Source: an uncultured Aquimarina sp. (GTDB lineage: Bacteria; Bacteroidota; Bacteroidia; Flavobacteriales; Flavobacteriaceae). From it: a stretch of DNA of 64,000 nt. Every line of letters starts with the position of its first letter. Position 1 is the stretch's first letter. The notes beneath the pieces were generated by a model. That model saw nothing but the letters and a program-made list of their open reading frames with translations, ran no database searches and had not been told where the DNA came from. The translations under genes were made by a program, and so were the position numbers. The stretch lies in assembly GCF_947492965.1 (NCBI RefSeq), contig NZ_CANLOZ010000001.1, positions 124,001-188,000 on the forward strand, read 5' to 3'. This document shows positions 1 to 8,285 of this stretch, piece by piece.

Positions 1-6
1 GTATTA

Positions 7-465
7 TTACCATTCTGGTTCAAGACCAATGGTAAATGAAGTAGGAGTGCATCTAGTATATGAAACAAGAATTCCATCTTCATTTACATAACAGATTAGT
101 TTTTCGTCCCACCCATCAGGACAATCCGGTCTCCAAGGTGGTAAGTTTTCTGCAGTAGGGATGACTAGTTTGTCGAAGACATCAACCTTTCCATCTAACG
201 AAGAAATTGTAAAACTTGTAATAAAAGCATTGCGCAATCTATAGGATAGTTTACTTCCTGTTTTTTCGTTTCTTGCTACGAGGTATTCACCATCTTTCTT
301 TGGTATTCTAACGGTATATTCATCATACTTTTCAATTTTATCAGCTTTATCATCATTAAACAAGTTGATGTTTTCTGAATCTACACTATTCTTTTCACAA
401 GAAGAGATAACTACAACGAAGCAAATTGAGAATACCTGAAGTAGTAGGTTTTTAAGATTTTTCAT
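7..465 (-). CDS. Hypothetical lipoprotein, 152 aa
   Basis: The product starts with a hydrophobic signal of about 22 residues ending in the lipobox VISSC (Cys at residue 23), so it is probably a lipidated envelope protein. The mature part has four Cys/Trp-containing stretches near the C-terminus (PPWRPDCPDGW, LICYV, RCTP) and no domain that I recognise. It is transcribed away from the feo genes and appears to be a single gene here. Function unknown; it is called real because of the clean lipoprotein signal and an ATG start. Confidence 0.7.
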   Translation of the reverse strand: MKNLKNLLLQVFSICFVVVISSCEKNSVDSENINLFNDDKADKIEKYDEYTVRIPKKDGEYLVARNEKTGSKLSYRLRNAFITSFTISSLDGKVDVFDKLVIPTAENLPPWRPDCPDGWDEKLICYVNEDGILVSYTRCTPTSFTIGLEPEW

Positions 466-580
466 TGTTATAGGTTTTAATTACAAATAGAATTTTTTCT
501 TACTCTATTGAAGGCTTTTCAGTTTCCGCCTGTTTCTAAATTTAGATGGGTTGAAAGTAATTTCGATTTCTGGTATCAGT

Positions 581-620
581 GTCCGAGAATTTTGAATTTC
601 AAGGATTTCGGACTGTTTTT
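581..620 (+). terminator. Strong hairpin followed by a T-rich run, upstream of feoA
   Basis: Arms 581-596 and 598-613 pair over 16 positions, with GTCCGA/TCGGAC at the base and a mismatch and wobbles in the middle, and are followed by TGTTTTTG. It looks like an intrinsic terminator reading towards feoA, yet no plus-strand gene precedes it. This 307-base gap (466-772) otherwise holds only the feoA promoter and the start region of the divergent lipoprotein. It could end an unannotated transcript or be an attenuator. Confidence 0.4.
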
Positions 621-736
621 GAGGTGAAACACCTTTTTCTAATAGGATACAGACCCTTTTATGAAAGTATTCCAAAAAATATCATAAAACCTTGTATTAA
701 TCATGTACATAGTTTTCTCAATAGAGTTTTTTCCAT

Positions 737-744
737 TACTTTTG
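737..744 (+). promoter_or_regulatory. Probable -7 promoter element of feoA
   Basis: TACTTTTG matches the Bacteroidota -7 consensus TAnnTTTG. A weak -33 (TTTT at 713-716) lies 20 bp upstream. A transcript starting near 751 would have about 22 nt of leader before the feoA TTG codon. I do not see a clear Fur box by eye. Confidence 0.45.
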
Positions 745-772
745 CCTTGTTTAAAATTATTCTAAATAAAGC

Positions 773-1000
773 TTGAAAGTCACCATTGCACATCTCAAAA
801 AAGGTCAACGAGGATTGATTAAAGAAATTACTTCGGATACGATTCCTCTTAAGTTGCTGGAAATGGGTTGTTTACCTGGTAACGAAGTGCAGTTGGTTCA
901 AACAGCTCCCTTTCAATGCCCAATGTATCTTACAATTAATGGTAGTCACCTAGCCATTCGAAAAGAGATCGCTTCACAAATAGAAATTGAAATTATTTAA
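773..1000 (+). CDS. feoA: FeoA, ferrous iron transport accessory protein
   Basis: A 75-residue SH3-like FeoA protein. It has the typical LLEMGCLPGNEVQLV segment (residues 29-43) and a beta-rich C-terminal half. FeoA is a small cytoplasmic partner of the FeoB permease. The start is TTG: an in-frame TAA lies one codon upstream and there is no in-frame ATG near, so TTG at 773 is the only start giving a full-length protein. feoB follows after 14 nt, so the two are one operon. The rare start codon may hold FeoA levels low. Confidence 0.9.
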   Translation: MKVTIAHLKKGQRGLIKEITSDTIPLKLLEMGCLPGNEVQLVQTAPFQCPMYLTINGSHLAIRKEIASQIEIEII

Positions 1001-1014
1001 CCAGATTACTTTTT

Positions 1015-3111
1015 ATGGCTAAGCAGATTAAAGTTTCACTTATAGGAAACCCGAATACGGGTAAAACGTCTGTTTTTAATTTGCTTACAGGGTTAAACCA
1101 ACAAGTTGGTAATTATCCTGGTATTACGGTTGAAAAAAAAGAAGGTATTTGTAAACTACCAAGAGGAGTAAAAGCTCATATCTTAGATTTGCCAGGAACT
1201 TATAGTCTTAATGCATCTTCATTAGATGAGAATGTGGTGATAGAAATATTACTCAATAGAAAGGATAAAGATTTTCCGGATGTAGCTGTGGTAGTAACGG
1301 ATGTAGAAAACCTGAAAAGAAATTTATTACTATTTACTCAAATTAAGGATTTAGAAATCCCAACAATTCTGGTCATTAATATGGCAGATCGTATGAGTAA
1401 AACAGGTATTTCCTTGGATATTCCATTGCTAGAAAAAGAGTTGAATACAAAGATTGCATTAATAAGTGCTAGAAAAAATCAAGGTATAGATGAGCTAAAG
1501 GAATTAATTCTATCCTATAAAACACTCCCAGTAAAACCTTGTCTCAATGCGTTAAGTTTTGATCCTGATTATTTTGGAAGACTTCAAAAGGCTTTTCCAG
1601 ATCAATCTTTGTATAAACTATGGTTGGTAATTACTCAGGATGTAAATTTCAGAAAAGTAGAAAAAAAGAAACTGTCTATATCACCAGATTTTGAAATTAA
1701 ATCAGAGAGTGAATTAAAACGATTTCAGCAAAAAGAAACTATAAAGAGATATCAGTTTATTAATCAGGTGCTCAAAAAAGGTCTCTTTGTAGACGAAAAA
1801 TCTGCTACTGGATTACGTGCTCGGCTGGATAGAGTATTGACCCACAGATTTTGGGGCTATTTTATATTTTTTGCAATCCTATTATTAATATTTCAAGCTA
1901 TCTATGATTGGTCTTCTTATCCAATGGACCTAATAGATGAGGGATTTGCTTGGTTAAGTGAGAGTACTAAATCTTTATTACCTGCAGGACCTTTTGTAGA
2001 TCTTATTACAGATGGTATTATTCCGGGATTAGGAGGAATTGTCATTTTCATTCCGCAAATAGCATTTTTATTTCTCTTTATTTCCATTTTAGAAGAAAGT
2101 GGTTACATGAGTCGTGTTGTTTTTCTTATGGATAGGGTAATGCGAAAATTTGGGCTCAGTGGAAAAAGTGTTGTTCCATTAGTATCAGGAACAGCTTGTG
2201 CTATTCCGGCCGTTATGGCTACAAGAAATATTGAAAATTGGAAAGAAAGATTAATAACGATTTTGGTAGTCCCATTTACAACTTGTTCTGCAAGATTACC
2301 AGTGTATCTAATTATTATTTCCCTTGTGATTCCTAATAAAAAAGTAGGATGGGTGTTTAGTTATCAAAGTTTAACGCTTATGCTATTGTATTTTATAGGA
2401 TTTGGAGGAGCGGTAGGAGCAGCCTGGATATTGAATAAGGTACTTAAAACAAAAAGTAAAAACTACTTTGTAATAGAAATGCCTGGTTACAAAGTTCCTT
2501 TATTAAAAAATGTGCTTATTAACGTTGTAGAAAAGACGAAAGCGTTTGTTTTTGGTGCTGGAAAGATCATTATGGCACTTTCTATTATTCTTTGGGTATT
2601 TGCGAGTTTCGGCCCTAATGATCAATTTAGTAATGCAGAAGAAATTGTTACTGCAGAATATCCAAACTTATCTCAAGAAGAATTAGATCAGAAAATTGCA
2701 TCTCACAAACTAGAATATTCGTTTATAGGTTATGCAGGAAAGGCTATTGAACCTATCGTAGCGCCTTTAGGGTATGATTGGAAAATAGGTATTGGAATTA
2801 TTAGTTCTTTTGCGGCTCGTGAAGTTTTTGTGGGAACACTAGCTACTATTTATAGTGTAGGAAGTGATGAAGAAGAAACTATAAAAAATAGAATGGCTGC
2901 CGAAGTACATCCGGTTACTGGCACTCCATTATTTAATTTAGCAAGTGGAATTTCATTATTATTGTTCTATGCTTTTGCAATGCAATGCATGAGTACTTTA
3001 GCAATTGTAAAAAGGGAAACTAACGGTTGGAAATGGCCAATGACACAACTTGTCTTTATGAGTGTTTTAGCATATAGCGTAGCACTTATTGCATATCAAG
3101 TTTTAAAATAG
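1015..3111 (+). CDS. feoB: FeoB, Fe(II) transporter with GTPase domain
   Basis: A 698-residue inner-membrane ferrous iron permease. The N-terminal G domain shows G1 GNPNTGKT (11-18), G3 DLPG (58-61) and G4 NMAD (122-125). A helical spacer (about 165-265) leads to the polytopic membrane domain, with the repeated Gate motifs and conserved Cys around VSGTACAIPA and TTCSARLPVY. The length is normal for Bacteroidota FeoB. It lies directly after feoA, and a FeoB-associated Cys-rich small protein follows at 3188. The function is secure from family membership. Confidence 0.97.
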   Translation: MAKQIKVSLIGNPNTGKTSVFNLLTGLNQQVGNYPGITVEKKEGICKLPRGVKAHILDLPGTYSLNASSLDENVVIEILLNRKDKDFPDVAVVVTDVENLKRNLLLFTQIKDLEIPTILVINMADRMSKTGISLDIPLLEKELNTKIALISARKNQGIDELKELILSYKTLPVKPCLNALSFDPDYFGRLQKAFPDQSLYKLWLVITQDVNFRKVEKKKLSISPDFEIKSESELKRFQQKETIKRYQFINQVLKKGLFVDEKSATGLRARLDRVLTHRFWGYFIFFAILLLIFQAIYDWSSYPMDLIDEGFAWLSESTKSLLPAGPFVDLITDGIIPGLGGIVIFIPQIAFLFLFISILEESGYMSRVVFLMDRVMRKFGLSGKSVVPLVSGTACAIPAVMATRNIENWKERLITILVVPFTTCSARLPVYLIIISLVIPNKKVGWVFSYQSLTLMLLYFIGFGGAVGAAWILNKVLKTKSKNYFVIEMPGYKVPLLKNVLINVVEKTKAFVFGAGKIIMALSIILWVFASFGPNDQFSNAEEIVTAEYPNLSQEELDQKIASHKLEYSFIGYAGKAIEPIVAPLGYDWKIGIGIISSFAAREVFVGTLATIYSVGSDEEETIKNRMAAEVHPVTGTPLFNLASGISLLLFYAFAMQCMSTLAIVKRETNGWKWPMTQLVFMSVLAYSVALIAYQVLK

Positions 3112-3187
3112 CATATTTTCTGCTAGTATAAATGTATTATAAATATGAAGACGATAAGTTTTTGTATTTTTAAACGACTAAAAAACT

Positions 3188-3337
3188 ATGAATTTACTTA
3201 TTCAAAATATACTTGTGATTGTTGTTGTTGCTTTGGCAATTGGTTTTTTAGTAAAAAAATTCTTTTGGAAACCTCAAACCTCTTCAGTGAGTAAAAAATC
3301 TGGTGCTTGCGGTAGTAATGGTTGTGGTTGTCATTAA
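3188..3337 (+). CDS. FeoB-associated Cys-rich membrane protein, 49 aa
   Basis: A short gene that encodes MNLLIQNILVIVVVALAIG (one membrane segment), then a basic stretch and the tail ACGSNGCGCH. This is the layout of the FeoB-associated Cys-rich membrane protein family: an N-terminal membrane helix and a C-terminal cluster of Cys. It begins 76 nt after feoB on the same strand and the next gene starts 9 nt later. The three Cys and terminal His could bind iron, but this is inference; the family role is not settled. Confidence 0.85.
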   Translation: MNLLIQNILVIVVVALAIGFLVKKFFWKPQTSSVSKKSGACGSNGCGCH

Positions 3338-3346
3338 ACATATATC

Positions 3347-3604
3347 ATGGCTGCTATAATAATTCTTATTGCTTATTGGTATGATTATAAATCCAATAAA
3401 AAACAGTTTATAAAAGATTTAAAAGGAGGTTTGTTTTTTGTATTCCTTTTGTTTAACGTATTTGGATTGCTGTTTTTTGTTCTAGACCAAGGAATCGTGG
3501 TTTCAAGTTTATCTTTAGGAATAGCAATACCAAGTATATTATGTATCAAGTTCTTTATGAGTAGAATATTTTCTTCTTCTTATAGAAGGGTTACTGCTGA
3601 TTAA
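3347..3604 (+). CDS. Small hydrophobic membrane protein, 85 aa
   Basis: Begins 9 nt after the Cys-rich protein, so it is probably the last feo-operon gene. It is predicted to have three hydrophobic segments (about 2-12, 28-46 and 50-70) and no known domain. Its last 66 bases overlap the 3' end of the convergent EamA gene, which is unusual and leaves open that the ORF is spurious or that one of the two tails is not conserved. The hydrophobic pattern and tight spacing favour a real gene. Confidence 0.55.
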   Translation: MAAIIILIAYWYDYKSNKKQFIKDLKGGLFFVFLLFNVFGLLFFVLDQGIVVSSLSLGIAIPSILCIKFFMSRIFSSSYRRVTAD

Positions 3605-4483
3605 ATATACTCCTACAAAAATAAAGGCACAACATAGTAATTTTGGAACCGTGATATCTCCCTTGTATTGACTATCGGCAATGAAATATGCTATACTACC
3701 CACTAATAACATAGCTACGGCAGGTTGTACATAAATATAGCTACTAGATACTGTAGGCTTCACATATTGTAACGCAAACATATTTAATAGGTATGCTAAA
3801 AAGGTTGGTCCAATGATTACATAAAATAGGGATGTCCAGTTGCTAGCGGTGTATGTTGTGAAGTCTGTTTCTAGTAATTGGCCAATGCAAAAAGGAAACA
3901 TGAAAATGAAACCAAAGAAAAAAGTCCATACTATTACTGTTAGTGGTTGGTATTTAGACATCATTGGTTTTACTAGAACAAGGTAAAAGGCAAATGACAA
4001 GGCGTTTAAACCAATAAAAATATTTCCTTTTAATGAACCTGTTCCTATTCCCGAATTGCCCAAGTAAATTAATAAAATAGCCCCACTACCTCCTATAAAG
4101 ATTCCGAGAATTCTGGACAATGTCAGAGGTTCTTTTAATAAAAAATAACTAATAACTACTGTGAATATAGGCATTGCAGTAACAATAATGGCTGCATCTA
4201 CTGGAGAGGTTAGGCTAAGACCATTCATGGAAAAGTATTGGTTCGTAGCTACTCCTAAAAGACCGCAAATGAGTAATCTGGGAATATCTTTTTTTTCTAC
4301 TTTTTCTTTTACGAAGGATTTTAAAAGTAGAAATAATAGTCCAGCTCCAGTAATTCTCAAAAATACAAGCGCAGATGCTCCAATTTTATTAGGCATTAGC
4401 CCTTTTGCTATTAAATAATTTGCTCCATAAATCATATTAAGACTGAGTAAAGCAATGTGGGCTTTAGCTTTGTTTGAAACCAT
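3539..4483 (-). CDS. EamA-family (DMT) membrane transporter
   Basis: A 314-residue drug/metabolite transporter with ten predicted membrane helices arranged as two EamA repeats (about 8-140 and 155-295). The repeat 1 end shows the usual ...AAIIVTAMPIFTVVISYFLL... helix pattern, and the second repeat has the matching SSSYIYVQPAVAMLLV helix. Substrate cannot be told from sequence; relatives export metabolites or amino acids. It follows the gene at 4511-4933 by 27 nt on the same strand, so the two may share a transcript. Its 3' end overlaps the small membrane gene at 3347-3604. Confidence 0.9.
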   Translation of the reverse strand: MVSNKAKAHIALLSLNMIYGANYLIAKGLMPNKIGASALVFLRITGAGLLFLLLKSFVKEKVEKKDIPRLLICGLLGVATNQYFSMNGLSLTSPVDAAIIVTAMPIFTVVISYFLLKEPLTLSRILGIFIGGSGAILLIYLGNSGIGTGSLKGNIFIGLNALSFAFYLVLVKPMMSKYQPLTVIVWTFFFGFIFMFPFCIGQLLETDFTTYTASNWTSLFYVIIGPTFLAYLLNMFALQYVKPTVSSSYIYVQPAVAMLLVGSIAYFIADSQYKGDITVPKLLCCAFIFVGVYLISSNPSIRRRKYSTHKELDT

Positions 4484-4510
4484 TGGATAAAGAAACTAAA
4501 TATAAATTGA

Positions 4511-4933
4511 TTATTTCACAAGCAATTCTAAATAATAACTAGAAGGATCAATTTTCTGTCCGTTCGCTGGATAAGGACTTAAGTTGTAACCAAAAATCGT
4601 TTTTTTATCTGATTGTAATAGTTCTTTTGGTTTTATGGGATTAATTCCACTGGCGCTTATGATATATTCTTTTTCTTCTACCAAGGTGTCATTTTCATAA
4701 ATTCCTATAATCACCTTTGCTTGCCCAGCCCAAACACAGCTTACACCTGTTGGACATCGCGAGTCTTCCACAACGTTGATAAAGTGAATACCCTTATTTC
4801 CAAACAAGGCTTTTTTACCAGCTTTTAGTTTTGTTATGATCTGTGGCGATTCTTTTTTCTCATGAGAACTTTGAGCATCAATTTTTGAGAAAGAAAAGAA
4901 TAGGAATAAAAAAATCAAAAGGTATTTCATCAT
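4511..4933 (-). CDS. Exported small protein with RCP..CVWAG motif
   Basis: I start this at the ATG at 4933 (or the adjacent ATG at 4930) rather than at 5008: only from there does the product begin with a clean signal peptide, KYLLIFLFLFFSFSKIDAQ. The mature protein carries EDSRCPTGVSCVWAGQAKV, a motif with two Cys that recurs in small exported Bacteroidota proteins of unknown role, probably a disulfide in a beta-sandwich. It is divergent from crtD (95-bp gap) and upstream of the EamA gene. Confidence 0.75.
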   Translation of the reverse strand: MMKYLLIFLFLFFSFSKIDAQSSHEKKESPQIITKLKAGKKALFGNKGIHFINVVEDSRCPTGVSCVWAGQAKVIIGIYENDTLVEEKEYIISASGINPIKPKELLQSDKKTIFGYNLSPYPANGQKIDPSSYYLELLVK

Positions 4934-5027
4934 AAAAGCTTTAAGGTTAAAGGTATGTGAAAACTTATTATTAATTACCGAATTTATGAACAGTTTATAA
5001 ATTTTCATAATATCTTTATACTCTTAT

Positions 5028-6512
5028 ATGTCCAAAAAAAAAGTCATCATTGTTGGATCTGGAGTCGCTGGATTGGCTGCGGCTATACGCTTGAGGAATC
5101 AAGGGTTTGGGGTAGTGGTTTTTGAAGCTAATTCGTATCCTGGAGGAAAGCTCACAGAAATTTATGAAAAAGGCTATAGATTTGATTGTGGCCCATCCCT
5201 TTTTACAATGCCACAGTTTGTGGAAAACCTTTTTGAAATCTCTAATAAAAATATTTCCGAATACTTTGATTATACAAAGAAAGAGGTGGTTTGTAACTAT
5301 TTCTACGAAGATGGAACAAAATTTACTGCTTTATCTGACATAAATGATTTTGCAAGAGAAGCGGCACAAATCTTTGATGTAAAAAGTGATCAGATTCTAA
5401 AATATTTTAAGAGAAGTAAATTGAAATATGACCTTACATCTTCTTTGTTTCTCGAAAATTCATTGCATAAACTATCTACATATTTGTCCAAGGACACATT
5501 AAGAGCTATTGCAGGAATCAATAGTTTAGGTATTAATACAAAATTACATAGTTATAATGCTAACATTTTTAAAGATCCAAGATTAGTTCAGTTTTTTGAT
5601 AGGTTTGCAACCTACAATGGATCATCGCCGTATCTTACACCAGGAATAATGTCTATGATTCCTCATTTAGAACAGCATTATGGTACTTTTTTTCCTAAAG
5701 GAGGGATGCATAGTATTACAAAAGCATTATATCAATTAGCACTAGATTTAGGGGTTCAATTTCGTTTTGATACGAAAGTTGAAGAAATCTTAATCGAAAA
5801 TAATAAGGCAGTTGGTATAATCGCAAATAAAACTAAGGTACTTGCTGATATTATTATATCTAATATGGATGTTGTACCAACATACAAGAAGTTATTACCT
5901 AATCAAAAGGAACCGAGAAAAACTCTAAAACAACCAAGATCTAGTAGCGCCCTTATTTTTTATTGGGGAATCAAAAAAGAATTCCCAGAATTAGATTTAC
6001 ATAACATCTTTTTTTCTGAAAATTATAAAGAGGAATTTGAATATATTTTTGAAAAGAAAGATGTGTATAAAGACCCAACTATTTATGTAAATATAACTGC
6101 AAAAAATGAACCGAACGATGCTCCAAAAGGATGTGAAAATTGGTTTGTGATGATCAATGTTCCCGGTAATGAAGGTCAAAATTGGGATGCAATTATTGAA
6201 CGTTCTAGAAAACAAATTATAGAAAAACTTACTAGATTACTCGATGTGCCAATCAAGGAATATATAGAAGCGGAAATAATTTTAGATCCTAGAAGTATAG
6301 AAACAAAAACACAATCATATCAGGGGTCTTTATATGGATCTAGTAGTAATAATAAGTTTGCAGCGTTCTTGAGACATCCTAATTTTTCTAAAAAAATCAA
6401 AAAGCTATATTTCTGTGGAGGAAGTGTACATCCAGGAGGAGGTATTCCGTTATGTTTGCTATCTGGAAAGATAGTTGCCGAATTAATTCAGAAAGAGCAT
6501 AAACATGAATAA
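5028..6512 (+). CDS. crtD: CrtI/CrtD-type carotenoid desaturase
   Basis: A 494-residue FAD-dependent carotene desaturase. The N-terminal dinucleotide fold is VIIVGSGVAGLAAAIRL (residues 5-21) followed by the acidic end of strand 2 (VVFEANSYPGGK). The C-terminus has the family signature CGGSVHPGGGIPLCLLSGK. CrtI and CrtD cannot be separated by eye; the adjacent cruF and crtY favour 1-hydroxycarotenoid 3,4-desaturase (CrtD), which acts after C-1',2' hydration. It is first in a tight operon: cruF begins 3 nt after its stop. No crtB or crtE is in the window. Confidence 0.8.
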   Translation: MSKKKVIIVGSGVAGLAAAIRLRNQGFGVVVFEANSYPGGKLTEIYEKGYRFDCGPSLFTMPQFVENLFEISNKNISEYFDYTKKEVVCNYFYEDGTKFTALSDINDFAREAAQIFDVKSDQILKYFKRSKLKYDLTSSLFLENSLHKLSTYLSKDTLRAIAGINSLGINTKLHSYNANIFKDPRLVQFFDRFATYNGSSPYLTPGIMSMIPHLEQHYGTFFPKGGMHSITKALYQLALDLGVQFRFDTKVEEILIENNKAVGIIANKTKVLADIIISNMDVVPTYKKLLPNQKEPRKTLKQPRSSSALIFYWGIKKEFPELDLHNIFFSENYKEEFEYIFEKKDVYKDPTIYVNITAKNEPNDAPKGCENWFVMINVPGNEGQNWDAIIERSRKQIIEKLTRLLDVPIKEYIEAEIILDPRSIETKTQSYQGSLYGSSSNNKFAAFLRHPNFSKKIKKLYFCGGSVHPGGGIPLCLLSGKIVAELIQKEHKHE

Positions 6513-6515
6513 TCT

Positions 6516-7142
6516 ATGACAGCAGAAAGAAAGCAAATTATATCATTCGTTGTAATCTGGTTATTTACTGTTTCTGGGATTATTGGTATTCTATGTGGTT
6601 ACGAAGATTGGTTCTTACCACTAACTCCTTTGAATTTATCAGTTTATACCGTGCTAATTTTTTGGATGTCTAATACAAGGAAACGATTGATTATTGCAAT
6701 GTTAATCCCCTTTTCTATTGGTATGATAACAGAATATTTAGGGGTCAATCATGGATTGATTTTTGGAAATTATCAATATGGTGATAATTTAGGTAGTAAA
6801 GTTTTAGGCGTTCCGTGGATAATAGGGGTTAATTGGGCTCTTTTGGTGTATACCTCTGCTGCAATTGCTAAAAAAATACACTCTAATATATTTATCGCTT
6901 CAGGTTTGGGAGCATTGTTGATGGTAGCGCTGGACATAATTATAGAGGTTTCTGCTCCTAGGTTTGATTTCTGGGAGTTTGATAAAGGTATAGTACCTAT
7001 CCAAAATTATATAGGTTGGCTAGTTACCGCATGTATTGCTCAAGTTTTATTTCAAAAAGCTTACAAAACCTTGCAATATGCATTGTCAATTCATATTTTC
7101 ATAGCAATATTTATATTTTTTACTACATTTTTGTTTTTCTAG
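6516..7142 (+). CDS. cruF: Carotenoid biosynthesis protein (DUF422/CruF-like hydratase)
   Basis: A 208-residue membrane protein with about six helices. The segment GMITEYLGVNHGLIFGNYQY and the following GVPWIIGVNWALLVYTSAA match the DUF422/CruF family, which hydrates the psi end (C-1',2') of carotenoids such as gamma-carotene in myxol/saproxanthin-type pathways. It lies between crtD and crtY with gaps of 3 and 0 nt, so translational coupling is likely. A role in making a monocyclic hydroxycarotenoid is inferred from these neighbours. Confidence 0.8.
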   Translation: MTAERKQIISFVVIWLFTVSGIIGILCGYEDWFLPLTPLNLSVYTVLIFWMSNTRKRLIIAMLIPFSIGMITEYLGVNHGLIFGNYQYGDNLGSKVLGVPWIIGVNWALLVYTSAAIAKKIHSNIFIASGLGALLMVALDIIIEVSAPRFDFWEFDKGIVPIQNYIGWLVTACIAQVLFQKAYKTLQYALSIHIFIAIFIFFTTFLFF

Positions 7143-8285
7143 ATGCAGCGATATGATTACATCATAATGGGTTCTGGAGCTTCCGGATTAATGTTAGCTT
7201 ATCATATGGCAATGGATTCGTTTTTTGAAAAAAAGCAGATTCTTCTCATTGATAAAGAAGAAAAAAATCAAAATGATCGTACTTGGTGTTTTTGGGAAAA
7301 GGAAGCTGGTATTTGGGATCCTATAGTTAGTAAAAAATGGGAAAATGTTTTTTTTGGGAGTACTCATTTTTCTGATACGATCAATATAACACCTTATGTT
7401 TATAAATTAATAAGAAGCGAAGACTTTTATCAGTTCATTTTCTCATTTTTGAAAAACAAACCGAATATAGAAATAATACAGGAAACGGTTAAGGGATTTG
7501 TGGATGAAGGAGATATCGTTGAAGTAGAAACAGATAAAGGATTTTATTTAGGTTCTACTGTTTTTAATAGTATACTTTTCTCCGAAGCATATAAAAATCA
7601 AAATAAATACCCGTTATTGAATCAGCATTTTGTAGGTTGGTTTGTAAAAACCGATACACCTGAATTTGATCATTTAACGGCTACATTTATGGATTTTGAG
7701 GTAGAACAGAAAGGAAATACTAGATTTATGTATGTTTTACCATTTTCTAAAACTGAAGCTCTATTTGAATATACACTCTTTTCTAAAGACCTTCTTTCGG
7801 AGTCAGCGTATGAAAAAGAAATAGAATTATATTTAAGAGAAAAGGGAATTCAAACATATGAGATCACCGAGAAAGAAAAAGGATGTATTCCGATGACCTG
7901 TTATCGGTTTAATAAACAAAATACCAGGAATGTTATTCATATTGGAACTGCTGGTGGATGGACCAAAGCGAGTACTGGTTTTACATTTCGAAATACAGAA
8001 AAAAAAGTCAGTCAATTAATCAAAAATATAAAAGAAGGAGGAGAGTTGTCTAAATTTGATAAGCGAACCAAGTTCTGGTATTATGATTTATTGTTTTTGG
8101 ATGTTTTGTCCCAAGAAAATCATAAAGGTTCGGAGTTATTTTCAAAATTATTTAGAAATAATGATACAGAAAAAATTCTCAAATTTTTGGATGAAGAAAC
8201 TTCGTTTTTAGAAGATCTAAAAATAATGTCTTCTATGCCTGCTGCAAAGTTTTTAAAAACAATTTGGGTTAGATTGGTTTCTTAA
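7143..8285 (+). CDS. crtY: Lycopene beta-cyclase, CrtY type
   Basis: A 380-residue flavoprotein. It opens with the nucleotide-binding YDYIIMGSGASGLMLAYHM and has the lycopene-cyclase motif NDRTWCFWE (residues about 43-51). The middle segment MYVLPFSKTEALFEYTLFS and the GTAGGWTKASTGF loop are also typical. It cyclises psi ends of lycopene to beta-ionone rings. The ATG follows directly on the cruF stop. Its last four bases overlap the 3' end of the convergent transglutaminase-like gene. Confidence 0.9.
   Translation: MQRYDYIIMGSGASGLMLAYHMAMDSFFEKKQILLIDKEEKNQNDRTWCFWEKEAGIWDPIVSKKWENVFFGSTHFSDTINITPYVYKLIRSEDFYQFIFSFLKNKPNIEIIQETVKGFVDEGDIVEVETDKGFYLGSTVFNSILFSEAYKNQNKYPLLNQHFVGWFVKTDTPEFDHLTATFMDFEVEQKGNTRFMYVLPFSKTEALFEYTLFSKDLLSESAYEKEIELYLREKGIQTYEITEKEKGCIPMTCYRFNKQNTRNVIHIGTAGGWTKASTGFTFRNTEKKVSQLIKNIKEGGELSKFDKRTKFWYYDLLFLDVLSQENHKGSELFSKLFRNNDTEKILKFLDEETSFLEDLKIMSSMPAAKFLKTIWVRLVS

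Noticed and set aside
579-776. 65-aa ORF before feoA
   Set aside because: GTG start, overlaps the terminator-like hairpin and the feoA promoter, and has no coding signature; a chance frame.
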